Source of the DNA: Bacteroidota bacterium
GTDB taxonomy: Bacteria > Bacteroidota > Bacteroidia > AKYH767-A > OLB10
Direction of reading: 5' to 3'
Assembly: GCA_025352785.1 (NCBI GenBank)
Contig: JANXSD010000137.1
Coordinates: 1-43,639 of the forward strand
DNA: 43,639 bases
The position numbers and the translations under genes were made by a program. Below, in pieces: positions 35,703-43,613 of this stretch. Each line of letters starts with the position of its first letter. Position 1 is the first letter of the stretch. Below the pieces are notes generated by a model. It was not told where the DNA came from, did not search any database, and saw only the letters and a list, made by a program, of their open reading frames with translations.

Positions 35703-36923
35703 ATGGAGATCAGACACGACCCTTATTCAGCACTTCGTTTTCGTGAGTTTCGCTTTTTTGTTACTGGTAAATTAATTCTAACCGTGGCAGTATTAATGCA
35801 AGAAATCATCGTTAGCTGGATGATCTATGCACAAACAAAAGATCCCTTTTCCCTCGGACTGATCGGCCTAACGGAAGCTATTCCAGCATTATTACTCGCA
35901 CTTCCAGGCGGGCATCTTGCTGATCGTTTTAATCGACGGCATTTAATGATGTTGGCAACCTGCTTAATGTTAATAGCATCTTTTATCCTCACATTGTATG
36001 CATATTATTGGACTAGTCAAGGCACTTGGCCAGCTTATGCAGTAATATTCATGATTGGTGTTGCAAGAGGATTATACAACCCTGCTCAATCTTCCTTTTG
36101 GACGCAGTTAGTGCCTCGAGAAAATTATGTAAATAGTTCAGTTTGGAATAGTAGCATGTGGCAGATAGGCGCTGTAACTGGACCTGCATTAGGTGGGTTG
36201 TGTTACGGATGGATAGGACCTGGAGAGTCATTAATCATTGTTTCCTGTTTGATTTTAGTTGCCTTATTTTTTTATTCGTTAATTGGTAATAAACCAATTC
36301 CACCTGCCATTAAAGGTGAAACTGTAAGAGAATCATTGCAAGCAGGACTGAAATTTTTCTTCTCTCAACCAGTATTAATTTCAGCCATTACACTTGATTT
36401 ATTCGCGGTGCTCTTTGGCGGAGCAGTAGCTTTATTACCCGCTTTCGCCGATCAAATTTTGCATGTCGGCCCCGAAGGAACTGGGATATTGCGTTCGGCA
36501 CCAGCGGTTGGTGCTGTTATCATGTCGGTGATACAAGCTTTTTATCCGCCAAGAAAAAATGCAGGAAGAAAAATGCTTTTTTGCGTAGCGATGTTTGGCT
36601 GTTGTATGATTGGATTTGCATTGTCAACAGTTTTCTGGATTTCATTTTTAATGCTATTACTTTCGGGAATGTTTGATAATGTAAGTGTTGTAATTCGTTC
36701 TACTATTTTGCAAATTTATACTCCCGATCAAATGCGAGGAAGAATATCTGCAGTGAACAGCATTTTTGTTGGAAGCTCTAATGAAATCGGTGCTTTCGAA
36801 TCAGGTTTCGCTGCTCGCCTTTTAGGATTAGTTCCTTCCGTAATTTTTGGTGGAACAATGACATTACTCGTAACGGCAATCACTTATAAACTTGCTCCAA
36901 TCATGAAAAAATTGGATCTGTAA
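35703..36923 (+). CDS. MFS exporter (EntS-like)
   Basis: Inner-membrane major facilitator of 406 residues with 12 predicted helices. The loop 2-3 signature GGHLADRFNRRHLM matches the MFS motif G-x3-D-R-x-G-R-R. The N-terminal HDPYSALRFREFRFFVTGKLI and the PALLLALPGGHLADR / VARGLYNPAQSSFWTQLVP segments resemble the EntS/multidrug group that exports small hydrophilic molecules and siderophores. The second half has ILRSAPAVGAVIMSV and MRGRISAVNSIFVGSSNEIGAFESG, the latter also typical. No biosynthesis genes are adjacent, so the substrate is unknown. It starts ATG at 35703, divergent from the regulator operon. Confidence 0.9.
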   Translation: MEIRHDPYSALRFREFRFFVTGKLILTVAVLMQEIIVSWMIYAQTKDPFSLGLIGLTEAIPALLLALPGGHLADRFNRRHLMMLATCLMLIASFILTLYAYYWTSQGTWPAYAVIFMIGVARGLYNPAQSSFWTQLVPRENYVNSSVWNSSMWQIGAVTGPALGGLCYGWIGPGESLIIVSCLILVALFFYSLIGNKPIPPAIKGETVRESLQAGLKFFFSQPVLISAITLDLFAVLFGGAVALLPAFADQILHVGPEGTGILRSAPAVGAVIMSVIQAFYPPRKNAGRKMLFCVAMFGCCMIGFALSTVFWISFLMLLLSGMFDNVSVVIRSTILQIYTPDQMRGRISAVNSIFVGSSNEIGAFESGFAARLLGLVPSVIFGGTMTLLVTAITYKLAPIMKKLDL

Positions 36924-37487
36924 TTTGAAAATATTTTAGACTATTCAATGGATTTCGTTACTATAAATGTTCGTGATAAATACCGTTTATAATTATTTAA
37001 TCACCCAATTTTTTCTAATTAAATTTCATCCATTTTCATTGATTATGAATCCCGATCTAATGGGTATGATTTTAGAAGCGTGAAGCATTTTGTGAGCAAC
37101 TCATTTTTTTCTGTTGGGAGGTTCATTAAAGTTTCCGCCTTAGCAAATTCCAAAAACATCTAGTCGCTTGCTCCCATTAAAGCCATTATTTTTTTATAAA
37201 TTTGAGCTGGGGGATACGAAGTATCCCACGAAAAAAAATTAATGTATAATAATTTATTCCTAAAAATGTGTTCGGTTTATTAGGAAGAAATAAATTTAGG
37301 TAATCTAAAATACTTTTATTTTTTTACTGCTGCTACTTCTTTTTAAAATAAATCTGTAATAAAGGAGAATACAACGATTTTTAAAAATATCGTATCAAAA
37401 GTTATAGCCTAGTTTAGGAATAGAACAGGGATTGATAGTTACAAAGACTTATAGTCGTTTGCTCCCATTAAGACCATTTTTTTTTAT
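36924..37487. other. Gene-free spacer upstream of the IS, with a direct repeat
   Basis: AT-rich, no convincing ORF. It contains the first copy of a 65-bp repeat (37162-37228) and most of the second (37452-37517), sharing GCTCCCATTAA and TATAAATTTGAGC. GTTTCCGCCTTAGCAAA (37130 region) is related, in inverse orientation, to a GCTGAGGCGGAAA string near 5625. Confidence 0.6.
37162..37228 (+). repeat. REP-like repeat copy 1 with GGGATAC-GAA-GTATCCC hairpin
   Basis: Runs GTCGCTTGCTCCCATTAA ... TATAAATTTGAGC and ends in the perfect hairpin GGGATACGAAGTATCCC. It is repeated in direct orientation at 37452-37517, where the hairpin reads GGATGCCATGCATCC. Confidence 0.75.
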
Positions 37488-37534
37488 AAATTTGAGCAAG
37501 GATGCCATGCATCCCCATAGGCGTCGGGCTAAGG
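37452..37534 (+). repeat. REP-like repeat copy 2 at the left end of the IS
   Basis: Same lead-in as copy 1, then the hairpin GGATGC-CAT-GCATCC and the tail CCCCATAGGCGTCGGGC. From 37488 on it is matched in reverse complement by 38961-39010 beyond the transposase. Confidence 0.75.
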
Positions 37535-37625
37535 AATTAACAAAGCGAGGTTAATAAATTTCAGTAAATAAAAAGCAGTGCATTCAATTTAACTCATACC
37601 ATAGTGTTGTCTATTCCAGAATACT

Positions 37626-38966
37626 ATGAGAAAATCAAATGCACTGCAAAACAAAAGTAAATTAGTTGATCAGATTATCAGATTTTTCGACAAAAAATTT
37701 GTTAACAAAACGGCACGATCTAGAAAATTTGTTCAGCGAGCAAGTACATTCACTGGAATGGATCTTTTGCTTCTGAGTGTATTTTCTCATCAACAAAACA
37801 ATGCCAGTAGTTTACAAGGGTACATAAGTGAGTTGCTTTTTAGAGGGAAAGCGATGGCTAAGCAAAGTCTTCATGACCGTTTTAACAAATATTCGGTTGA
37901 TTTTATGCAAAAGATGCTCGCTCATTCATTAGCACAGAAACTAGCCATTCAAAAAGCCTTTCAAACAACGTGTTTTAAAAGGATAATCATAGGAGATGCT
38001 ACTTCATACCAATTATCATCCCATTACGTGGATAAATATAAGGGCAATGGTGGACACGCATCTATCTCTTCCATTAAAATTCAATATAATTACGATTTAC
38101 TTTCTAATAAAATAATATTGTAATCCCCCAAGTCGGGTCACCACGCCGATTTAAAGTCAGAGCTTGGAGAAATAAAGAAAGACGATTTACGGATTGATGA
38201 CCTAGGGTATTTCCATATCAACCGATTTTTATGGATACAAAAAGCAGGAGCATATTTTTTATCTCGACATAGATATGATGTACACCTTTATAGACATCAG
38301 AGTGGGAAATTTGAATTAATTGATATAGTGAAATTAAAAAGAGGAATGAGGGAGGGAGAACAAAGAAGCATAATTTGTTATGTTGGAAAAAATGAATTAA
38401 TGAAAATACGGGTGGTGATAGAAAAAGTTCCACAGCGAATAGTAGCAGAAAAAAGAAGAAAGTTAAAATTTATAAGTGAAGGAAAATCAAAATTTATTTC
38501 TAAAAAAAGGCTGGAATTATGCGCAATCAATACCTATCTAACTAATGCTAGTACAGTACAATTTCCGACAAAGGAAGTTAGGAAATATTATAGTTTACGA
38601 TGGCAAATTGAAATTCTATTTAAAGCGTGGAAATCAACCTATAATATTGATAAAATTAAGGACATGAAGATCAAGCGATTTGAATGCATCACCTATGGAA
38701 CACTCATGTTAATTGTCATAACTTCCCATCTATTAGCGCACTATAAAAGTAAATTGTTTGTTAAAACAAATAGAGAAATTAGCGAATTGAAATTTTTCAA
38801 AATAATTAAACAAAATTGCAACTTATTGAAAATTGCATTACAAGAATCAACGACTAAACTCTTGTCATTAATTTTAACCTTAGACAAGATTATAGTACTC
38901 ACATGCAGCAAAGAACTTAAAAAACGGATACTTCCTCCTTTTAAAATACTTAAAATCATTCCTTAG
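37626..38966 (+). pseudogene. IS4-family transposase interrupted by one in-frame TAA
   Basis: DDE transposase of 446 codons with a single TAA at 38121-38123; the frame is otherwise continuous. The first catalytic Asp is in IIGDATSYQL, the second in RIDDLGYF. The C-terminal YSLRWQIEILFKAWK fits the IS4 signature Y-(2)-R-(3)-E-(6)-K exactly, with E as the third catalytic acid. The stop falls between the two Asp motifs, so both halves alone are dead. There is no frameshift, and every catalytic residue is retained. Either the nonsense change is recent, the stop is read through, or it is a sequencing error. Confidence 0.85.
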
Positions 38967-39010
38967 CCTGACGCTTAAGGGGATACTACGTATCCCCTTA
39001 AGCAAGTTTA
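38961..39010 (-). repeat. Right inverted copy of the REP-like/IS-end repeat
   Basis: Starts CCTTAGCCTGACGCTTAAGG, overlapping the transposase stop (TAG, 38964-38966), and continues into the palindrome CTTAAGGGGATAC-TAC-GTATCCCCTTAAG. In reverse complement it matches 37488-37534. The palindrome could also end transcription of the transposase. Confidence 0.75.
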
Positions 39011-39193
39011 AAAATTGTACCAATTTTTTTTCTCCCAAAAAATATTCTCAGTTGCTTATATGCAATATATTTCTATTTTTTTTCATTACTACTTGGCATT
39101 CACACGATTTTTTAAAATCGACCTGATCAAAAAATACAGTTTAATTACATACTCAATCATGAATATATTTGGTGCAAATTAAAGTGTTGTTCT

Positions 39194-39241
39194 AAAACAA
39201 AAAATCCTTGAAGTAAAATTACTTCAAGGATTTTTTGTTTT
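39194..39241 (-). terminator. Terminator of korAB
   Basis: Perfect stem of about 23 bp (core AATCCTTGAAGTAA / TTACTTCAAGGATT) with an AA loop, A-tract on the left and T-tract on the right. It lies 14 bp after the korB stop (39255). It can act in either direction. Confidence 0.85.
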
Positions 39242-39254
39242 AATAAAATGCTTA

Positions 39255-40301
39255 TCAATGTATTTCCCAGATCTCTCTTCCTTGTAAAAGTTTATCAAGA
39301 TTACCAGCACCTTTCTTTGCAATTGCTTCCACCACTTGATCATTCATTGCTTCCTCGTAACACTTACGGTCTTCCTTGTAAAAAACACCAAATGGTCGTG
39401 GTAAATGATCGACACCTTTTTCATGGCGATCAAAGAATCGAGAAAGAATTCCTGCCTTCACTCGATCACTTTCATCATGGATCCATAAATCATTTGCTGA
39501 ATTTCCTTCAACAGTTAAATCAACAATCTTAGGATGGAAACCGTCTAGCTTGATTCCTTTCGTTCCATCTTGTCCGTAAATAAGTGGCATCCCATTTTCA
39601 ACAAAAATCGCTTCTTCTTTCTTCGATGATTTCTCTGTAAAGATTTCAAAAGCACCATCGTTAAACACATTGCAATTTTGATAAATTTCTAAGAAAGATG
39701 TTCCTTGATGTGAATTGGTACGACGTAACATTTCTTTTAAATGTACAGGATCACGATCCATGGATCGTGCGATAAAAGATCCTTCAGCTCCCATCGCTAA
39801 TGCAAACGGATTGAAAGGATGATCTATTGATCCCATCGGTGTTGACTTTGTTACTTTTCCTTCTTCCGATGTTGGAGAATATTGCCCTTTGGTTAGTCCG
39901 TAAATTTCGTTGTTGAACAATAAAATATTTACATTGAAATTTCTTCTCAATAAATGAATAAAATGATTTCCTCCAATCGACATAGAATCACCATCACCAG
40001 TAACGATCCAAACACTTAAGTCGGGACGACTAGCTTTTAATCCACTCGCAACAGCAGTTGCTCGACCGTGAATAGAATGCATTCCGTATGTTTCCATATA
40101 ATAGGGGAAACGAGAGGAGCATCCAATACCAGAAATGAATACAATGTTTTCACGAGGTATTCCTAACTCAGGTACCACTGTTTGAACTTGTTTTAATATG
40201 GAATAATCGCCGCATCCTGGACACCAGCGTACTTCCTGGTCGGTAACAAGATCTTTACTAGTAAATTTCGGAGATTCCGGATTTTGAGTTGTTGTTTCCA
40301 T
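39255..40301 (-). CDS. korB: 2-oxoglutarate (2-oxoacid):ferredoxin oxidoreductase, beta subunit
   Basis: TPP-binding subunit that, with KorA, oxidatively decarboxylates a 2-oxoacid to the acyl-CoA while reducing ferredoxin. 348 residues. WCPGCGDYSIL and SGIGCSSRFPYYM carry Cys residues typical of the beta subunit. GDGDSMSIGGNHFIHLLRRN and NNEIYGLTKGQ form the TPP/Mg2+ site (GDGD...NN). MHSIHGRATAVASGLK is also conserved. It is the second gene of the korA-korB operon, 79 bp after korA, and is followed by a strong terminator. Pyruvate as substrate cannot be excluded, but the two-gene form with a fused gamma-alpha subunit favours 2-oxoglutarate. Confidence 0.92.
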   Translation of the reverse strand: METTTQNPESPKFTSKDLVTDQEVRWCPGCGDYSILKQVQTVVPELGIPRENIVFISGIGCSSRFPYYMETYGMHSIHGRATAVASGLKASRPDLSVWIVTGDGDSMSIGGNHFIHLLRRNFNVNILLFNNEIYGLTKGQYSPTSEEGKVTKSTPMGSIDHPFNPFALAMGAEGSFIARSMDRDPVHLKEMLRRTNSHQGTSFLEIYQNCNVFNDGAFEIFTEKSSKKEEAIFVENGMPLIYGQDGTKGIKLDGFHPKIVDLTVEGNSANDLWIHDESDRVKAGILSRFFDRHEKGVDHLPRPFGVFYKEDRKCYEEAMNDQVVEAIAKKGAGNLDKLLQGREIWEIH

Positions 40302-40380
40302 CAGTTGGGGATGGTTATGTTTTTAGGTTTATCAGCAATCACAATAACAATTCAAGCATTGCAAACAAACGGTTTTGAAA

Positions 40381-42228
40381 TTATTTTTTTTGAAGTTCTT
40401 CGATCTTAACAAGAATCTCACTCGAACTAAATGGCATTCCTTTAACTTTATTTAATCCAATTGCAGGGATCATATATTTATCACGGATGATCGATAACAA
40501 TTGTCCTGTATTCATTTCAGGAATTAATACTTGATCGAAACTATATAGGATCTCGCCAAGATTTTTAGGCAATGGATTCATGTAACGTACTTGAGCATGA
40601 CTCACATCATACCCTTTTTCTCTCGCATCACGCACAGCACCTTTGATTGGTCCGTAAGTAGAGCCCCATCCAAGAATTAATAATTTTCCTTTTTCATTTC
40701 CACTATCTAATTTTTGTGGAGGAGTAAAATCAGCAATCCTCGCAACTTTAGCAGCACGCATCTTCACCATGAATTCGTGATTCTCCGGATCATAACTGAT
40801 GTTACCTGTTTCATGTTGTTTTTCTAGGCCACCAATACGATGCTCTAATCCTGCGGTTCCTGGTAAAGCCCACGGACGAGCAAGTTTTTCATCACGCTTG
40901 TAAGGAAGATATCTTTCACCATCATTTTTCTCTGTTGCAAATTTTGTTGTGATAGGAGTTAAATCATCCGCTTTTGGAAATCTCCAAGGCTCAGAACCAT
41001 TCGCTAAAAAACCATCACTAAGAAAAATAACGGGAGTCATAAATTCAATTGCTAAGCGACAAGCTTCATACACTGCATGAAAACAATCAGCTGGCGACAT
41101 AGAAGCAATAACTGGAATGGGCGCTTCACCATTACGACCATATAATGCTTGGAAAAGATCACTCTGTTCTGTTTTTGTTGGAAGACCTGTTGAAGGTCCA
41201 CCACGTTGAACGTTAATAATTACTAATGGTAACTCTAACATGAGTGCAAGTCCCATTGCTTCCGCTTTAAGCGCAATACCAGGTCCAGAAGAAGCGGTGA
41301 CAGCTAATTTACCTCCGAAAGAAGCACCAATTGTAGCACAGATAGCAGCAATTTCATCTTCTGCTTGAAAAGTTTTGACACCAAAATTTTTATACTTCGC
41401 GAGTTCATGCAAAATATCTGTTGCAGGAGTGATCGGATAGGTGCCATAAAATAATTCGAGACCAGATTTTTGTGATGCAGCAACTAATCCAATCGCGGCA
41501 GCTTGGTTTCCCATAATGTTGCGATAAACTCCAGGAGGCATCTGCGCCGGATTTACAGTAAAGCGAGTAGTAGCAGTTTCTGTAGTATCACCATAATTAT
41601 AACCTGCTTGCAAAACTTTTAAATTTGCATCGAGAATATCCTGTTTCTTGCTGAATTTTTCTGTTAAGAACTTAAAAGTAAAATCCATGTTACGATTGTA
41701 CATCCAATAAAGGAAGCCAAGTACAAACATGTTTTTCGCACGATCAATTTCTTTTATTCCAAGTGTTGACTCCGCTAAGGCAGCGCGCGTCATTTTTGTA
41801 ACATCAATCGTTATCAGGTGATAACTATCGAGTGTGCCATCGACAATTGGATTAGCGCCATCGGTGTAATTAGCCAGACGTAAATTTTTATGATCAAAGC
41901 CATCGGAATTAGCGATAATAGTTCCACCTTTTTTCAGATGACGCATATTCGCTTTGAGTGCTGCTGCATTCATCGCTACTAGTACATCACATTCGTCGCC
42001 AGGGGTAAAAATATTTACACTGCCAAAGTGTAATTGATAGCCCGATACGCCCGGAATCGTTCCTTGCGGTGCGCGAATCTCCGCTGGAAAATCAGGGAAA
42101 GTACTAAGATCATTGCCAAAAAGAGCAGCCGTATTGGTAAATTGTGTTCCTGTAAGTTGCATCCCGTCACCTGAATCACCTGCAAATTTGATGATTACAT
42201 TGTCGAGAACCTGATTTCGTTGTTCCAT
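40381..42228 (-). CDS. korA: 2-oxoglutarate (2-oxoacid):ferredoxin oxidoreductase, fused gamma-alpha subunit
   Basis: 615-residue subunit combining the gamma domain (about 1-200; [35 protein letters not shown]) with the pyrimidine-binding alpha domain (about 230-430; [78 protein letters not shown]). A C-terminal transketolase-like domain (about 500-600) follows. It works with KorB to exchange 2-oxoglutarate, CoA and ferredoxin for succinyl-CoA, CO2 and reduced ferredoxin. No ferredoxin or delta subunit gene is adjacent, so a separately encoded ferredoxin is needed. It starts ATG at 42228. Confidence 0.94.
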   Translation of the reverse strand: MEQRNQVLDNVIIKFAGDSGDGMQLTGTQFTNTAALFGNDLSTFPDFPAEIRAPQGTIPGVSGYQLHFGSVNIFTPGDECDVLVAMNAAALKANMRHLKKGGTIIANSDGFDHKNLRLANYTDGANPIVDGTLDSYHLITIDVTKMTRAALAESTLGIKEIDRAKNMFVLGFLYWMYNRNMDFTFKFLTEKFSKKQDILDANLKVLQAGYNYGDTTETATTRFTVNPAQMPPGVYRNIMGNQAAAIGLVAASQKSGLELFYGTYPITPATDILHELAKYKNFGVKTFQAEDEIAAICATIGASFGGKLAVTASSGPGIALKAEAMGLALMLELPLVIINVQRGGPSTGLPTKTEQSDLFQALYGRNGEAPIPVIASMSPADCFHAVYEACRLAIEFMTPVIFLSDGFLANGSEPWRFPKADDLTPITTKFATEKNDGERYLPYKRDEKLARPWALPGTAGLEHRIGGLEKQHETGNISYDPENHEFMVKMRAAKVARIADFTPPQKLDSGNEKGKLLILGWGSTYGPIKGAVRDAREKGYDVSHAQVRYMNPLPKNLGEILYSFDQVLIPEMNTGQLLSIIRDKYMIPAIGLNKVKGMPFSSSEILVKIEELQKK

Positions 42229-42260
42229 AATGTTCTAATTCTGCTGAAAGATAATGAATG

Positions 42261-42268
42261 CAAAAATA
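42261..42268 (-). promoter_or_regulatory. -7 promoter box TATTTTTG of korAB
   Basis: Exact TAnnTTTG match on the minus strand, 32 nt before the korA ATG. Confidence 0.55.
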
Positions 42269-42340
42269 CAGTTTTTAAGGCTGATTCTTGAATTGTGAAA
42301 AATAGAAAATACAATTGAATTTTGAACAATCTTTAGCATA

Positions 42341-42369
42341 AAAAAACCGCAGCTTACGGGCTACGGTTT
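42341..42369 (-). terminator. Terminator of the DUF4476 gene
   Basis: Read on the minus strand: AAACCGTAG, loop, CTGCGGTTT (one mismatch), then a run of T. It lies 26 bp after the gene's stop and 72 bp before the korA promoter. Confidence 0.7.
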
Positions 42370-42394
42370 AACTTATAGGAATAAATCACGGGGT

Positions 42395-43120
42395 TTATGA
42401 GTGATGGTCGATGAAACTACTTAGTTCAGTAACACTGCTTTCGAAGCTAAATGAATCATAAAGCAAATAATAGTTTTGAGGATCAACGGAATATCGGTAA
42501 GCGAACTTTGCTAATTCCATACGGCTTGATTCGAAAGAGAGCACGTTCATTAATTCTGCAATCTGTTGACTATTCATTGGATTTGTTCGAACAGCTTGAC
42601 GCGCGAGTAGCAATTGCGTACTATCGAAATTTTTATTGCCTATTGAATATTTAATTTGATTGAATTGCGCATTTGAAATTGCACGGGGAATAAAATTTTG
42701 ATGATCATGGCAAAAATTATTTTGATTCCAATAATGTGTATCATAAGAATTAGATGTTATTTGTTGAACAAACTTCGCTTGTATGTTTTCTATTCTTAAT
42801 GAGTTATTATGCGTAATTATTGATGATGTAATTGAAGCGCTATACAAATCAATAAAGCCATTGTAAACCAAAACGGGTGCTGAATTATATCCATAGTTAA
42901 AACGAGTTGGAGTTGACCAAACTGCTAACCGGTGACGACCAGGAGCAACGCAATTGATAGAAAAAGTTTCCGATGGATTACTGTAACTAGTTTGATCAAA
43001 CTGAACGATGATGGGTTCGTAATTATAAAGGTGGAGGTTTAAGTCAGCATCAAGTGGAGATGCATTTAAAGTGGTTAGAAAAAGCGTACTGATTGCGAGA
43101 GAAGTAATGAATGTTTTCAT
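42395..43120 (-). CDS. Secreted DUF4476 protein
   Basis: Exported protein of 241 residues. Signal peptide MKTFITSLAISTLFLTTLNAS, then a beta-rich N-terminal half (IIVQFDQTSYSNPSETFSINCVAPGRHRLAVWS, a turn-rich binding-type fold). The C-terminal helical domain of about 90 residues (ISNAQFNQIKYSIGNKNFDSTQLLLARQAV...NVLSFESSRMELAKFAYRY...DSFSFESSVTELSSFI) matches DUF4476, a Bacteroidota domain of unknown function. An unusually strong Shine-Dalgarno (GGAGGA) stands 7 nt before the ATG. A TAnnTTTG box lies 62 nt upstream. Transcribed alone, with its own terminator. Confidence 0.87.
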   Translation of the reverse strand: MKTFITSLAISTLFLTTLNASPLDADLNLHLYNYEPIIVQFDQTSYSNPSETFSINCVAPGRHRLAVWSTPTRFNYGYNSAPVLVYNGFIDLYSASITSSIITHNNSLRIENIQAKFVQQITSNSYDTHYWNQNNFCHDHQNFIPRAISNAQFNQIKYSIGNKNFDSTQLLLARQAVRTNPMNSQQIAELMNVLSFESSRMELAKFAYRYSVDPQNYYLLYDSFSFESSVTELSSFIDHHS

Positions 43121-43127
43121 GATGTAG

Positions 43128-43133
43128 TCCTCC
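43128..43133 (-). promoter_or_regulatory. Strong Shine-Dalgarno GGAGGA
   Basis: Minus-strand CGGAGGACTACATCATG: a perfect GGAGGA with 7 nt spacing to the ATG of the DUF4476 gene. No other start I examined in this window has a comparable site. Confidence 0.75.
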
Positions 43134-43182
43134 GTTTTTATTTTTTATTGATTTCTAAAAAGCGGAAAGACAATCATAATGC

Positions 43183-43190
43183 CAAAAATA
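43183..43190 (-). promoter_or_regulatory. -7 promoter box TATTTTTG of the DUF4476 gene
   Basis: Exact TAnnTTTG match on the minus strand, 62 nt upstream of the ATG, leaving a leader of roughly 55 nt that contains the Shine-Dalgarno. Confidence 0.55.
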
Positions 43191-43301
43191 AATAATCGAA
43201 AAATCTATTCATATTTTATTCATAGAAGAGAATATTCTTCAAACCTGAAATTTGGGATAATTGAGTAATTAGATGCATCGATTTTAATTCTTTTATCAAT
43301 A

Positions 43302-43464
43302 ATACCAATTGCAAATATATTTTAGTCCAAAGATGCGATGTAATTTTTTTATCCAGACGATTTAAAAAATCGTTGCATAGCCTTTGCCTACGAAACTATT
43401 TTTTTAAGAAGTATTGATGAAAAAGTACAAGTAGATTGGACTAAAATATATTGGCAGTTGGTAT
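43302..43464. repeat. 163-bp inverted-repeat element, copy C (best preserved)
   Basis: The outermost 29 bp pair at 27 of 29 positions: left ATACCAATTGCAAATATATT and onward against the complement of TATATTGGCAGTTGGTAT. The stem continues through TAGTCCAA / TTGGACTA. The core contains the perfect hairpin ACGATTT-AAA-AAATCGT and then TGCATAGCC. No ORF. It has the same length as copy A. Confidence 0.88.
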
Positions 43465-43613
43465 AATATATGGTCGGTTGTAATATTAATTTTCAAAAAA
43501 GGGTATTAAGTATAGAAAAGTTTATTTACATTCACCAAAGTATTAGTAAACTCTTTAGTTTTTGTTTGAAATTTCATTCTAACCCTATAAAATTTATTTG
43601 CTATGAAAACGTT

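Larger units (their letters stand above)
37488..39010 (+). mobile_element. IS4-family insertion sequence with subterminal hairpins
   Basis: A transposase frame (37626-38966) is framed by inverted sequences. Left 37488-37534 and right 38961-39010 match when one is reverse-complemented. The inner part CCCC.TA.GCGTC.GGCTAAGG is best conserved, and beyond it each side has a palindrome (GGATGC/GCATCC left, GGATAC/GTATCC right). I take these as the element's ends. They could also be host REP elements that merely flank it, since another copy of the outer part occurs alone at 37162-37228. No target duplication was identified. The transposase is interrupted by a stop, so the copy is likely non-autonomous. 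Confidence 0.7.

Noticed and set aside
4239-38966. Stop-codon reassignment suggested by in-frame TAA in the glycosylase and transposase genes
   Set aside because: Many intact genes here (rfbA, sdhA, sdhB, gcvP, korA) end at TAA exactly where the family ends, so TAA is a normal stop. The interruptions are better explained as nonsense mutations or read errors.
39085-39110. Possible sigma-54 promoter at TTGGCATTCACACG
   Set aside because: The -12 TTGC element is missing at the right spacing, and no gene starts downstream on that strand.
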